This document shows positions 33,535 through 46,356 of a DNA stretch of 64,000 bases, piece by piece. The notes under the pieces were generated by a model that was not told where the DNA came from, ran no database searches, and worked only from the letters and a program-made list of their open reading frames with translations. The position numbers and the translations under genes are program-made. Source of the DNA: Entoloma clypeatum (taxonomy: Eukaryota > Basidiomycota > Agaricomycetes > Agaricales > Entolomataceae); contig OY751491.1 in the NCBI GenBank assembly GCA_963565915.1, forward strand, positions 930,001 through 994,000, written 5' to 3'. Positions within the stretch are counted from its first letter, which is position 1, and the number at the start of each line of letters is the position of its first letter.

Positions 33535-33768
33535 ATTGTTATGGTTGACAAACCCATGCGATGCTTAGGCAGAGAGGCTTAAGTAGCAAAGGCGAATACC
33601 ATAGACACCTACTCCAGGTCTGCTTCTGGAGTCAGACCAGAACCTTCTAGTATATATAGGGTAGATACATTGCATGTATTCCCCAGATCTAGCAATTACC
33701 TTGGTATCCGCCTTTGCTACTTAAGCCTCTCTGCCTAAGCATTGCATGGGTTTGTCAACCATAACAAT
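33535..33768. mobile_element. foldback element with 66-bp inverted arms
   Basis: Arms 33,535-33,600 and 33,703-33,768 are inverse copies with two mismatches in 66 bp; the loop is 102 bp. Ends read ATTGTTATGG and CCATAACAAT. The loop holds TATATATAGGG and a smaller inner hairpin around CTCCAGGTCTG. No clear target duplication. Reads as a MITE-like foldback, or a source of a long hairpin RNA. Confidence 0.75.
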
Positions 33769-34082
33769 TATGTATGGCACAGTCAAAGAGGAATCATGTT
33801 TTAAATTCTCCATAGTGTGTTCCTCCATTTGCACCATGCAAATACAGTGATCATATTTAAAAATAGATCCTTGATATGCCTTGGTTTGTATTCTATGAGG
33901 TCATTTTTAATTTGCACAGTGATCAAACTGGCAGAAAAAATGTGGGTCATATTTGTATTTGCACCCCAGTTTGCTCCCAGAACATATTGTGAAATAAACA
34001 GTGAGTCAGTTTGTATAGTCACATGACTTTGGATCACCCAATGCAACTGGAGTCTGCCCCTCATGACCCTCGTGAATGACCT

Positions 34083-34735
34083 CCACTCGAGCCCAACAGC
34101 TGTCTCTCGTCCTCAACGGCAGCCACTGATGTCCCATGGCCGTCTCTCATTTCCAACGGTCACCCCTCATCACCAATGGCCTGCCCTCATGCCCAACGGC
34201 TGCCCCTCATACCAAACAGCCTCCAATCATGCCCAATGGCCATCTGTTGTCACCAATGGCATGCCCCACAGCTGCCCCTCGTCCCCAACGACCATCCCCC
34301 ATGCTCAACAGCTGCCTCTTGTACCACACAACCACCACTCATGCCCAATGGCCACCTCTCATGCCCAATGGCCCCACTCATGCCCAATGGCCGTCTCTCA
34401 TCACCAATGGCCTCCCTTTGTCCCCAACAGCTGCCCTTCAGGCCCAACAGCCTCCTCTCATCCCCAACAGCCTCCAATTGTGCCCCACAGCTGCCTCTCA
34501 TGCCCAACAAAATCCACTCACACCCCACAGCCATCTCTTGTCCCCAATGGTCGCCTCTCATCACCAATGGCCTGCCCTTGTGCCCAATGGCCTCCACTTG
34601 CGCCCCATGGCTGCCTCTCATCCCTAACAGCCTCCACTCGCTCCCAACGGCCATCTCTCATTCCCAATGACTGCCCCTCATGACCAATGGCCCCCACCTG
34701 CACCCAATGGCCCCCACTCATGCCAACCGGCCACC
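34083..34735 (+). repeat. 20-bp minisatellite, array 5 (longest)
   Basis: About 33 units in strict 20-bp phase. Cores are mostly CAATGG, CAACAG or CACAG; only about five keep CAACGG. Confidence 0.85.
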
Positions 34736-34820
34736 TGGGGATACAGAATACCTGCAGGATGGCATCCAAAGGTGACACCCCTGGATGCTACATGTGGGCA
34801 ATAGCATGGGTAGTTCCACT

Positions 34821-34985
34821 AGTGTTCGAAAGTTCAGTCTACATAGACCTGAACCAGACTGAACTGAACTGAAAAATAGACCACGTTGGACCGAACCGCG
34901 GTCTAAGGTCTATACATTTTAGAAAATTTAGACTGCAGTTCAGTCTAGATTTTTTTTTGACTTAGACCGCAAAAAGACCAGTTGT
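34821..34985 (+). mobile_element. end of a TIR element, GGTCTA-motif type
   Basis: Begins AGTGTTCGAAAGTTCAGTCT at 34,821, then a run of GTCTA/AGACC words, inverse in order to 7640-7824 and clearly the same family. The other end was not found. Confidence 0.55.
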
Positions 34986-35840
34986 TATGATCATATTTTC
35001 ACTTTTCACTTTATCTTATCTTATCTACATCGTGTCGTACATGAGGCACGCAGCATGACACTGCCTCAATGCAGCCTCATGGTATTTACATATATAAGTA
35101 GGGTACTTTCACTTGTATTTGATAGCTTGTTCTCTTGAGATTCCTGCTGGGTCTCTTGGCAATACAGCATCTTCATCATCTTTCCACATTTTCCCTCTAA
35201 GTTCAGAAGTTTGGGCTCGCGATGTCGTTAGACTTAGCGTCACCTCAACAGAAGAACAAGCTCTAAACTCGCCTGCCCAAACTCACTTCCCTTTTCTCCA
35301 TTTCAACCTCGCCGTTTCGTGCTTTTTTGTCAAAATTACACATCTATACGCGGACCCTAGCATTAAGGGGGACCTCCCAGACTTCAGGGATAAGAAGAGA
35401 AACACTTGGTGCACCCACTATAACTAGTGTTGCCATTTGAGACACATAGGGAAACATTGAGCCCGTCCCGTGTTGAGGTGACCAAAGGCCGACACATCTA
35501 ACCTTCGGGGAAGTTGCTGCGCATGTGACGGTTTGGAAGAGAAGACCGTACACGTCTAGTTCACAACAGGTGTTCCAAAGCCCCAACCCCTTGACAACTT
35601 GATTCGACCAGTCCAGCACGCGTAGGGGTATTGACCATGTGGACTTCATCTTTCCTAGATCTTCCTCTATTTGGGCATCCCGACTGCCTGGGTAGACAGC
35701 TTGTTCTTTGGGTTTTCTTTTCAGATTTTTTTTTGCCTAAGCGTCAGAACAGGGTTGTGCGCCCGATGTAAGGTACTATTGTTTAAACCAAAACACCCCC
35801 TCTCCAAACCAACATCATGGACAACCAAGACTTTCAGGAC
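34986..35840. other. possible decayed LTR, no gene
   Basis: Starts near TGTTATGATC, contains TATCT tandem words and CATATATAAG (35,090); later a purine tract AAGGGGGACC near 35,366. These are LTR-like traits, but no second copy or target duplication was found. Confidence 0.3.
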
Positions 35841-35845
35841 AAAGC

Positions 35846-37020
35846 CCCCGAACATCAGATCGCAGACCACAGTTTGCGGCAATATTTATGAAGGAACTAA
35901 ATAAAAAATTGGGGATTACAACTAAATTATCGACGGTGTATCATCTGCAGACAGATGGACAGATGGAACACATCAACCAGGAATTGGAACAATATCTAAG
36001 ATTCTTTATCTCCCATTGGCAAACAGATTGGCCCGAATGGATGGCAACCGCGGAGTTTCCCTATTGTCACGTAGCATTTTTCTCAACATTGGAAAATGTC
36101 GGACGAGTCGGAGCGGAGTAGCGGAGGAGCGGAATGCGGTAAGTGCAACATTGGCAGAAAGGACCTGGCTTCAACTTGTGCGTTGCGCCCCACTCTTTGA
36201 CATGGTCCTCGATTTCGGATTGGCGGATGTCGGATGAGCGGATGAGCGGAGGTGACGGAGAGAATGCTCAAAGGCAAGTAGAGACGGATGTGAATGAGGT
36301 GTAACATATGATATTTGAACTGAGGTTCTACGACAGGTTTGTACACTATTTATAGTAGACTAGAATGATCAGCATTACTATAAGTGATGTGCAGATATCG
36401 GAGTTGACCATCGGAACATTTGGAGTACAGAGAGTAGCAAATGAAAAGTGAACAACATATGTCTACTTGTAAGTATGGTTGAGATGTTACGTAGTAGAAG
36501 TATAATCAAATATAAATAGAATGTTGTTGGAGTGGATGTCAGAGCGGATGAATCATCAGAGTCGTCGGATAAGTTGGATGTGAATCGTATGGTTATGACA
36601 CCTATAATAATAAAATTCACACAGCAACTCAGTTTTCACCGTTCTATGTAAATTATGGGTTTAACCCTAGGATGGGCGTAGAACCTCGGAGGGCAGAAAG
36701 GTCAGAACCGGCCAAAGAATTTACAGAGTAAATGAAGAAAATCCATGAGGAGGCAGAAGCGGGGCTAGTAAAAGCACGAGAAGAGATGAAACAGTATGTG
36801 AACCTGAAACGGGGTGATGCTCCAGTTTACAAAGTTGGCGACAAAGTTTGGTTATCAACTAAAGACCTGAAGTTGAACCGGCCCTTAAAGAAACTCGCCG
36901 AACGATGGATTGGACCCTATACCATAACCAAAATCATTTCGTCACACGCTGTGGAACTTTGAAGTTGTGGAAAATCCACCCGGTTATCAATGTGTCACAG
37001 GTCCGATTATTTAAGGAACC
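35846..37020 (+). pseudogene. Gypsy-C integrase fragment, split by a solo LTR
   Basis: Part 1 (35,846-36,064) has SDRRPQFAAIFMKELN and the HLQTDGQMEHINQELEQYL segment; part 2 (36,606-37,020) carries ATQFSPFYVNYG and, after an in-frame TAA at 36,729-36,731, the VGDKVWLSTKDLKLNRP segment typical of the integrase C-terminus. A further frame break follows near 36,960. The two parts share one frame apart from the inserted LTR. Confidence 0.75.
36065..36600 (-). mobile_element. solo LTR inserted in Gypsy-C integrase
   Basis: 536 bp from TGTCACG to TATGACA, flanked by the 5-bp duplication CCTAT (36,060-36,064 and 36,601-36,605). Dense in CGGA/GTCGG words like the Gypsy-1 LTR read on the other strand, but not the same sequence. 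Orientation is inferred from that likeness. Confidence 0.75.
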
Positions 37021-37060
37021 ACTGTTTAGATCACAAAGAATGCAGGCACCAAACCCAATT

Positions 37061-37245
37061 AGTGTTTAAAGGTCCAATTCGGTCCAGTTTTTGACCCTCA
37101 AAATAGAGAGACCAAGACCAAGACCAAATTTTCGGTTCACAAGATAATCAGAAAACCGAACCGGACTGGTGCAAGACCGATGCATCGGTCCACATTACCT
37201 CTTAGAGTTGAGACTGAGCTGGTTCAGACCAGTTTAAAGCAATAT
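37061..37245 (+). mobile_element. end of a TIR element, GGTCC-motif type
   Basis: Begins AGTGTTTAAAGGTCC and carries GGTCCAGT, ACCGGACTGG and GACCAGT words, as at 8341 and 53,410. The other end is not identified. Confidence 0.5.
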
Positions 37246-38670
37246 ATTATGAGGTACATAACAATAAGGACACGCGCTGATATGACCGCTGCACGGCTGT
37301 GCGTGAAAATTCACTTTTCCCACAGTTTTGTCAATATAAGAATATAATGCTGGCCCCTTCACAAACATATTCTATTGGAACTGATGGTACTACTGGCTAT
37401 CTAAGAGTGTCTAAATACCACTGGACCACCTTTGGTCATGATCTTGGGAACAGTCACTTTGAGGGCTTAACCAAAACTTGACACAAGACATTTTATTTCT
37501 CAATGGATAAGACCATTGAGGGGACCAGTCATTAATAAGAATATTATATGATCTATCACCCTATCCAATCACTACTATTGACTATGGACAATCTGAGGGC
37601 TCGGGGGACTCATAATAATGAGCAGGATGCCCAGCATCACAGTGTATGACGCGCGATCACAGATGCCATGATGCCGATCTGTGTGGCTTACCAGAAATAG
37701 ACCAAACCCTGGAAACAGGTTCCCGGTCCGTGACACTTCGGACCCTTGATCAATGACAACCGGGAACTTGATTGATCGATCGACAACATCAATATTGATG
37801 CGGACTTCTAGAATGCTTGCGAAACGACGTGTTCTTGTCGCTCCACTCCGCCAGGGCCGGTTGCCCTCTCGACACCTTGGAAATATGCTTAAAAGACCCA
37901 TGTGAACATTTGGACCATGCCCAAATAACAGATACCCTGGAAACTGATTTGTTATGGACATATCTTGTGATAAACCTTATATATATATTTCATCTCTTGT
38001 CTTGTATAAAAACTGTAGTTCCCTGCCATGTACTGTAGATTAGAAAGGCCCCCCAGCCAGATCCAATCCCTCTCTCTCTCTCAGTGATTGATTGAGTGGT
38101 TTGATTTTCTAAGTCTCATCCAAAGGGAGTCTCAGTGAACCCTGAGGAAACTCAATCTCATATTATTATTTTATTTGATCAAAACCCTTGATTGTCAACA
38201 CGCGACCTTGCGACGACTTTCTACAAAAGACAAACGAGTCTAACTACTTACGAAATAAGTGGTTAAGTTCCCGCCACCCTTGAACTATTTTGTTGAGGAG
38301 TTCTGAGGGGTTTTGTGGTGTTTTCGCACCGCGGGCCGCTCATCAAGTCCCATCTTCTCATCTGGAGCCCACCGCGAGGGGTGGTTTCAGTAGTTGACCC
38401 GTTTGCCTTCCAATTTCCTCCGTGGAGATTGTTCACCCCGTCCCATACCATCACACTTTGTCGTTTGAGACGTGAAGTGCCGTGTAGTTGATTACTTGAC
38501 TGTTTGTCTCGCCTGGATGAAAAGACAACATACACTTGACGAGACTTAGGAATATCTGGAATATTCCAAACCCACGCCGTCAAACCAATTTCCCGTTCGA
38601 TCACAATAAAAATCCAAAAGACCCTTTTGAGTCTGTTCCGCGGACTCTGAAACAAAAACCCCATCGACGT
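37246..38670. other. probable Gypsy-D LTR/leader region, no gene
   Basis: No convincing ORF. Around 37,975-38,030 there is a TATATATATA tract with TGTATAAAAAC, followed by CT-rich leader sequence before the Gypsy-D gag, as in an LTR plus leader. LTR limits are not resolved. Confidence 0.35.
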
Positions 38671-39940
38671 ATGACCAGACCACGCCGCATTGATAAACCC
38701 AGCAACCCCATTGCACCCGAACCGCCGCCTTGGAAACTTGGTGAAAGTTTGTCATCAAAACTTGGGCCAAAATCCGCAATTTTTGAGCCCCTACCTGAGA
38801 CATCCAAACAAGACCCCAACCCAGAGTCAGAAGCTACCAAAATGGCTTCTGAATCACCCACAAAAGGCATGCCCAATAGACGCGACAACAAGGCCCCGTT
38901 CTATGACAGGAATAGGCCTGAAGAATTACTCCGTTATATTGAGGATATCATGAAAGAGTTGGTACAGACCAGTGTCTCAAGTGACCAAGAAATGAAAGAT
39001 TGGCTAAGATATTATGCCAATCAGCGTACTGCAGATGAATGGACCGTTTCAGAGACTTACCTACCGGAAGGCGGTTCTTTCGAAGGGTTCATAGAGGAGC
39101 TCGTTAGCCACTACCCCGAGGCTACAGATAGTCTTGAAGGGTCGATTGTGCGCCTGGACAAATTGTGTGCCAAGTCGACACCTTTGACAAATGAGTACCT
39201 GTCAGTAGTTTTAGAATTTATCAGATCTTTTAAATTCGAAGGATGAAGACTCTTACGTGGTGGCTGTATCTCAAATCGTGAGATCACTGCTAAGTTCCTG
39301 AATTGCCTTGACCCCGAATTGAAGAGCACTGTGGTTTGGCAAGTTTCTCAACTGTCTTTGAATGGCGCTCGCCCGTCTGACGAGGGAGAAAAGAAAGCAC
39401 ATCACCACACCGATCCCATTGAATTCGAGACTCTGCTCAAAGTGTCGGAGGACTTGGTGCAATCGGCTGATAGCTATAACACGGTTACGACCACTGGTAC
39501 ATCTGACATGACCATTAGATCTACCAATAGAAGTCAGCATATGATTGCTCAAAGACCTATGGAACCCACTACCTCGTCTGACCATATGGTACGCCTCCTT
39601 GAGGACTTGAACCAGTTGATGGCCACGAATACGGACATACTTGTCAATATGGCTAAAGAAGACAGTCAGCGTCATGACAAAATGACAAAATCGTTAGAAA
39701 AGATGACTACGTTGTTGTTGAGTTCGTCGCCCCGCAAAGGCGAAGAGAATATGACCATCCCATTGAGCCCACCATCCTGGCATAGATGCTATTATTGTTG
39801 GGCCGTCGGACACTTCATTGCCGATTGTCAGTTCCTGGCTATTGACAAGGCTGAAGGAAAGATTGAGACTCACAACAAAGGAACAAACCTAGACAAGAAA
39901 GGTTTCCCGAAAGAACCTTCTAACCTATCAATGGTCATGT
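38671..39940 (+). pseudogene. gag: Gypsy-D Gag with CCHC knuckle
   Basis: Frame opens at ATG 38,671. A gag core (WLRYYANQRTADEW, FIEELVSHYPEA) is interrupted by an in-frame TGA at 39,244-39,246, then continues in the same frame (EITAKFLNCLDPELK) to a CCHC knuckle, CYYCWAVGHFIADC, near 39,790. It is cut off by minisatellite array 6 after about 39,940; pol is absent here. Confidence 0.72.
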
Positions 39941-39942
39941 CT

Positions 39943-40235
39943 TGCCCCCACCGCCGCCCAACGGCCATCTCTCACCACCCAATGGGCACCTCTCGTGCCC
40001 AACGGTCCCCACATGCGCCCAATGGCCGCCACTCGCGCCCACCGTCCTGAACGGCTGTGTCTCGCCCGCCAACACTGCCTAATGGCCGTCTAGCACCCCA
40101 ACAAACACCTCTAGCGCCCAACCGCCCCCACACATGCCCAATGGCTGCCACACATGCCCAACGGCTGCCACTCGCCCCAATGGGCACCTCTTGTGCCCAC
40201 TGGCCACCACTTGCCCCCACCGCCCTGAATGGCCA
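39943..40235 (+). repeat. 20-bp minisatellite, array 6
   Basis: About 14 units, cores CCCAACGG, CCCAATGG and CCCACCG. Confidence 0.75.
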
Positions 40236-40384
40236 TGCATCATGCCCCACTCGCACCTGGAGGAGAAGAGTGGGGCTGGGAGGATGGGGCTGGGGACAAC
40301 AAGTTCCCAGCAGGGTGTAGTATGACATGTGCATGCCGCACACATCTTGTAGTTTTTTTTTTGGTAGTTTAAATACATGTTTTT

Positions 40385-40495
40385 TCTACTGCAAACACCC
40401 ACGTGGGAACCCGAACCCATCGGTACCCGCGCTGCATCTACCTGCGGGTCGATGGGTCGTACCCGCAGGAGTACCTGTGCCATTGCCTAATCAGC
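40385..40495. repeat. GTACCC word cluster
   Basis: Dense GTACCCGC/GCGGGT words, related to 14,110-14,235, ending in GAGTACCTGTGCCATT like the other copy (GAGTACCCATGCCATT). Confidence 0.5.
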
Positions 40496-40558
40496 ATATT
40501 GTCCCTTCTTGGGCAATGACCAGCGGTAACCAAGCACCTTCAAATAATGCTGTGCCGT

Positions 40559-41235
40559 TCACTTGGAAATCATTTTTGAAATGCCATGCTTCTCCCAGAT
40601 ATCATCATGTGCCAGAAACTCAATGATCTTCTGTGTAAGTCCCTGAAGATAGAGGTTGATGCTGTTTATGAGGTCTTCGTCAACAAGCATTGACTCATTC
40701 CAATCCCCAAATGGATTGACGGGGAGTAGTTTTTGATCTTCTATAAATCGACGGTTTAATCTCCCCAGCTGACATGCACAATAGATCCCACGCTCTAACA
40801 AAATTGCAGTTTGGCAAGAAGATGCACCCCATTTGTCAAATGTCAAGGATTTTGGGTTTGTATAGAAGTTCAGCATGGTCTGCATTGCTTCCATCCATGT
40901 TCGGACAAAAATATCAAGCTCAGGGTCCTTGTAGCCAGGTCTCTTTTTGTGTGGTGGGTGAAGTTTGTTCTGTAAGTCCTTCAATGTGTCTTTCACAACT
41001 GGCTGAGTTGGAGCTTCATGTCGTTTCCCATCCAGAGTTTCCCATGCTGTTGTATTGGATGCCATGTTTGACACATTGAATTCTGTTCCCGCCCCAGTCC
41101 TGGATCCTCTGTCAATGCCAGGGCCATCGTTGTGATCCTTGCCATCAATGTTAATGTCCTTGATGGTATCTGTGTTTGATTCATTGAGGCCACATCCGAG
41201 ATTGTGTCAAGATCGTTGAATACAGGGTCTGTCAT
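40559..41235 (-). pseudogene. fragment of a multicopy basidiomycete protein, likely transposon-derived
   Basis: Conserved-looking stretch: FVRTWMEAMQTMLNFYTNPK, then DKWGASSCQTAILLERGIYC and PFGDWNESMLVDEDL. I recall this motif order from abundant mushroom hypothetical proteins followed by a DDE-type region, but the rest is absent here. The upstream part (41,075-41,235) is in another frame, so the copy is broken or spliced. Confidence 0.45.
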
Positions 41236-42150
41236 GAGATGAATAGGTTTGGTGGGACAGGTAGGTGAAGATTAACTGAAAAAAAATCAATCCGAAATGC
41301 CTGGTAAGTGAACTGTGGTGTGCTTGATGGGTCAAATGAATTTGATTGAGTCTGGGGCAAAACATTGGAAGAAGTTCATTCCAGGGTGAGCTTGCCCTGT
41401 TGATGCCAATTCTCATGAGTCTTCTGCTTCCTTGACTCATTCGTGTGTATTTTTCGACTGGCTTGCCTGCAGGCCTCATTTATTTTGACCTCTCACATGT
41501 TTGGGAACCTGCTGCCTTGTCTCCAATCACATTGAAATGAAGGTGGGTCTTGAAGTTAAACTCACATTTCTGTTTTCTGTTTCCTCATCATCCCTGTTCC
41601 TCTTAAAACACTTCTTAATCCCCCCCTTAAAGAAGGAGTTTACGTGTCCATTTGGGCATCTGGCCCATTTTGACAAGTGTGGTGTGTGTGTCTTGGAGGA
41701 GAATAATTGTTGTCAGGACAATTTTGGATATTACTTACACATGCAGTTCTCAATATTACTTCTTCATACCTTGGATCAGACACCTTTGGCCCATTTTAAA
41801 GAATCTGTTGGGAGCCGATTGACTCAAAACAATGAATTTGGAGAGTAAACTAGGTGATCATAAATTTTTGAAGAGAGTGTTCCATATTTGGCATTGTCAC
41901 ACTGTGTCATGTGATGTTGGTGGAGAATGGATGTCCCCTATCTTAAGGTGGGGATGCGCAATGTCAATTAGAAATGTGTCAGATTACATAATGACATTTC
42001 CCGTTTCAAAGTGGCAAATCCTTGTACCTCTTGCTCTTCAACTAATCCTCGACACTCGTTAGCCCTCCAACAATGCCCTGACACTTGAAATGAGTCCAAA
42101 TAACCCAGGACAATAAAGTGATTGTTAATTCTAATATATCTTGATGAATA
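41236..42150. other. no feature seen
   Basis: AT-rich sequence with no supported gene, repeat or RNA. Confidence 0.35.
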
Positions 42151-42152
42151 AC

Positions 42153-42985
42153 TTAATTGTAAAGTAGCATGTCATCATCACTGTCATCTTCATCCTGCTG
42201 CGATTCATCCTCAACAACATTGGTCGTGATCGGTGCATTTTTGCTAGACGCGAGTGTCCTCCCAGATGCATTGAACCTCTGTACAGATTCAAGGAGAGCC
42301 CTGAGTTTCAGGGCTTTGTTGGAGAGTTTCAACTTGATTGGTATGTCTTTGTTCCATTGTCGGTGCCATTCTAGCTGTAACCCAATATTAGATGCTGTCC
42401 ACTTGCCTGTTTCCAGCTCCTTGATATCCAAGCACGGCACCACACTCCTCAAGATCTCAGCCTTCTCATCTCGCTTCTTCTGCCAGACCTTGTCCATGTC
42501 CCGCTTCTTTTCAACAATCACCTGATCATACTGCACCTGAACCTGACGTCGTTTCTTCTCATGTCTGCTCCCATCAACCTCGCGTGCCTTTTCTCAAAGG
42601 ATCTGGTGAGCATCAGCAGGCATAGTCTCAATGTAAGCCCGAGTTTGATTTCTCTTGAATGTTGTCCATGCATTATACATTTCCATAGTCATGCTTGGGT
42701 TCTGGCGCTGCGAGACCCGATATGCCCCAAGCCCTCCCTCGTTGTCGTCATTTGTCGGCTTCATCCATGCTTGCCGATGCTCACTGGCTGATGCCTCTGT
42801 GATTACACCTCCATCTGCAAATTTGGCGGAGAACCTACACCATGTCTCAAGTGCACCCTCAAAGAACCTCACGAGCAGTGGAGTGAGGTGGGGGAGGTTG
42901 TGAATTTGACTCTGTATTGTGTCAACCGCTTCTTGATCCGCTACCACCATGTGCACAGCCCCCAGTGGAGCCAACACCTCGCTTT
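42153..42985 (-). pseudogene. C-terminal part of a multicopy basidiomycete protein, one in-frame TGA
   Basis: One frame carries HLTPLLVRFFEGALETWCRF, then EHRQAWMKPTNDDNEGGLGA and, after a TGA at 42,594-42,596, a Lys/Glu/Arg-rich coiled tail ending in an acidic EDESQQDEDDSDDD stretch. The segments match my memory of a widespread Agaricomycete hypothetical family found in repeats. At the stop, the frame resumes with EKAREVDGSRHEKK, so only one codon interrupts it. Confidence 0.55.
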
Positions 42986-44433
42986 ATCGCCACATCACGC
43001 GACATCCAGCACTCTGATCGGTATCAAAACACTCCAGGCCTCCTCCCTGTCATCATTTATACAATGGCATCGAGATCAGGCCGATCCAGAGGTCGGGGGG
43101 GTTGGGGGGGAGCACCTGCTCCCTCTCGTGCTCCAACTCCCAGCCTTTTGCAACAGGACAAATCCATGTGGAGTGAACTCCCCCAGGAGCCGTCCGCTCT
43201 CTCTAGCATGACCAACTGGCGCTACGAAACCTCCACCAAACATAATGCTCGCTCCCAAGCTGAAGCTCGTGCTCGCACTCCACCATCCGCAAGTGTGTCC
43301 CCTCAAGTCCAAAAGAAGGCCCGACAGGGGTCGAGCCCTGGCTCCCCCTCTCCCTCTCCTTCTCCTCTGTTCTCTCTCGAGTGAGTTACCGCCCTCTCGC
43401 CCCTCCTAGGATCCGTGGTTGAAGGCCTGGATCAATTTCTTCTGAATAACTCCTCTGGCGCTGGGGCGGTTCCCAACAGCGTCGACATTGAAGCGGCCAC
43501 CCAGGTCTTTGGCTATCTGGTAGAGTGGGTGAGTAAACCCGAGACTCTCCAACATTTTTGTGACAATCCAGGTGCGAAGGACCTTTTTGGTCCTGTCTAC
43601 CAACACATGGCGATGAAGTTTAACGACATTGGCCTTTATATCCCAGCGGAAGCTGTGGCTGCTTTGCCTCCCCCTCCCCCTCCTCTGACATGTCAGCCCC
43701 CCCGACCCCCTCCTCCTCGATCTCCTCCCCCCACTGCCCCTGCGGCGGCACCGGTTAATCCGGCTGCTGGTGCTGCTACAGGTGGTGGTGCCATGGACCT
43801 GGACGTGGAACCCCCTGGACCTCCCCCCTCCGGTTGCAAGAGGCTGCCTCATGCTGCTCAGGCACCTAGTGGCCCCCCGCCTCCTCCCCCTGTGAACCCC
43901 CAACCTGGGCGGAACACACCTCCTGTTGCTAGGCGTCACCCTTACAACACATCCAACGGCCCCTCACGCTGCTCCATTGTTGTTGTTGTGGATGCGAAGG
44001 ATACTACGGTAGACCTTCTCCCACTGGCCACACTCATCTCTCGCCATGTCAACTCATTCCAGAGCTTAATCATGGTTGAATCCTTCCGCCTGGCTTACGG
44101 TGGGCTCTGCCTCACCACAACCAGCGTCCCTGTTGGAGCAGCATACGATCACATCAACACTGGAGGTAATCATGGTGGGTGTGTCGTCTTGCAGTCCTAG
44201 TGTACTCTATGCTACACACTACGGATCGTGTATCTACGATAGAGAGAGAATCCTACTACTAACCTTGAGAGGTGTTTGCAGGTGGGGGTTACTCAGTAAC
44301 AGCGTTATATTGCACAGAGAATAAGGACAGTCTTATATACTAGTCTACTTATTTGTACACTATTTGTACGTCATGGGGTTGAGCACATGGCGCGTCTAAT
44401 GGAAGCGGAACTCGTTCAACACTCCCCCTCGAT

Positions 44434-46350
44434 GTGTATACATCGGATTATGAAAATGTCAAGCCTAGATGTTGGCGACATCTTTCAAAGAGTTCCCGAC
44501 TAAGATTTTTAGTTAGCATATCTGCGGGATTGAATGTGCCTTCAATGTACTCTACAGTGATCAATCCACAAGAGATGTACTCTCAGATGACGTGATATCT
44601 AAGATCGATATGTTTAGTACGGCGTTCCTGTACAGGGTTGTTCCCAATAAAGATTGAGCCATGATTGTCGGCATAGATCGGGACATTCCGCATTAGGAAG
44701 CCAATCTCCTGGAAGAGTTGGATTACCCATTTTACTTGCCGGCCACAATCAGACATCGCCATGTACTCTGCTTCAGTAGATGAATGAGCAATGGTTTTTT
44801 GTAGACGACAAGTCCAGCCTACAGAAGCACCTGCAAGCTTCAGGAAAAAGCCGGTGCAGCTTCGATGCTTAATTTCATCAGATGCCCAGTCAGAATCTGT
44901 GTAGGCATGTAAGCCCACATTTTGATCACCGGAATACGTCAGTCGGTAATCAGAAGTGCCCACAAGATAGCGGATTATATACTTTGCTTTATCAACGTGT
45001 TCCTGGGTAGGATTTGCCAAGAACTGTGATAACGTAATCATGGCAAAGGCAATGTCGGGTTGTGTACCAATCATTAAATATAGCAGAGACCCTATGATCT
45101 GCTGAAATTGTGATCGAAGTGCAGCAGTGGCAGTGCCAGCATTTGCTGTCGGCTTGTATCCAGTAGGTAGAGGAGTCTTGGCGATTGTTGCATTTGTCAT
45201 GCTGAATCTCTCTACTACTTTTTGTAAATAGGCACATTGATCGATCATGATCGTATTCTTGGTACGCGTGATGCGCATTCTCAAGAATTCAGTGGGTTCA
45301 CCTAGATCATGAGATTCCCAAATAGCCATGAATTCAGCTCTTTTAACAGTTGTAAGCTTAGCGTCTGGTCCCATGAACATTGCATCATCGACATAGATTA
45401 TTGCTAGTATGATGGTTCCGTTTGGGGAATAGAAAACAAAGATTCCAGCATCAGATATGACGATAAACACGGTCCCTCTTTCTTTTATAGAGATCTTTGC
45501 TTTGCCCGCAGTCTGGGCAGTACGGACAGATTTCTCTTCTTCATACATTGCAAAGTCACTCATCTCTGTGGTGAAGTGCATACTAGCGCCGGAATCCATG
45601 ATCCACTTGGCATCATTAGTATCTTTGGATTTGTTCTTACATTTTGAACATGAGGCAAAATGATCATATATTTCCTCCATGAAGGAGGCAGCAACAACAG
45701 GTGTGTTTACATAACTATGACCCAGTTCTAGTGACTCATCATGAATCTGGGTGTGTTCTTCTGTCATTGTGTGCTCATGTGAAACTTGTGAAAGAACGTA
45801 CCTCGGGTCATCGCATGACGATCCTCCGAAAAGCTCGTCGTCGACTTCATCCGCCCAATTGAAACGTGTCCGCTTGGACGGTCCAGGTTCATCATCGTCA
45901 TACTCATATTCCTCATCAAAGTCCATCACGGTATCGGCATCATAATCTTGGCATTCCATCAGGAACAGGGAAGCCTCGTCCATTACATCATTGTCAGGGG
46001 TCGAATATATCCCCAGAATATCTTCAGGGTATATGACGTTATTGACGTTTTGGAGGGTCTGGGATGTTCCCACAATGCCAAGAGATGTGACAACGTCGTG
46101 CGCTGCCTGCATCTCAGGGTACATCGACGGTTGATTAACCGGAGCACCTGTGAAGTGTTGCGCGGATGTGTTTGTCATGCGATCAAGGAGTTCTCTTGCA
46201 CCAGCAGTCATGATATGTTCAGCGGGACTAGATGTCAACCACGATTTGAGAGGAGGACGATGACGGGGGTCAGTCATTGGAGTAAAGATTGTTGGGGGAA
46301 AATGAAGCGTTCCGAGCCTGTGACAGTGGTGAAGGGAGGTGTTGGCAGAT
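44434..46350 (-). pseudogene. Copia-C Pol remnant: protease joined to RT/RNase H
   Basis: Protease motif DSGASMHFT, then a junction near 45,457 directly into RT (IYVDDAMFMGPD) and RNase H (TDSDWASDE, STEAEYMA). GAG-pre-integrase, integrase and the RT fingers are deleted. In-frame TGA at 44,583-44,585 is followed by the normal C-terminal tail (EGTFNPADMLTKNL) in the same frame. Confidence 0.82.
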
Positions 46351-46356
46351 TCATAG

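Noticed and set aside
34063..34683. Long overlapping Pro/His/Ser/Asn-rich frames over the minisatellite
   Set aside because: They arise from the 20-bp repeat, which rotates through the three frames; the same occurs at 13.6, 14.2, 39.9 and 55.0 kb.
37280..37300. The 10-mer GCGTGAAAAT near 37,293 as target copy of the TIR element at 53,410
   Set aside because: It is 16 kb away and unlinked to any TIR end; a chance match is plausible.
43406..43939. Arg/Gly-rich minus-strand frame opposite LINE ORF1
   Set aside because: Produced by the Pro-rich coding sequence on the + strand; no independent support.
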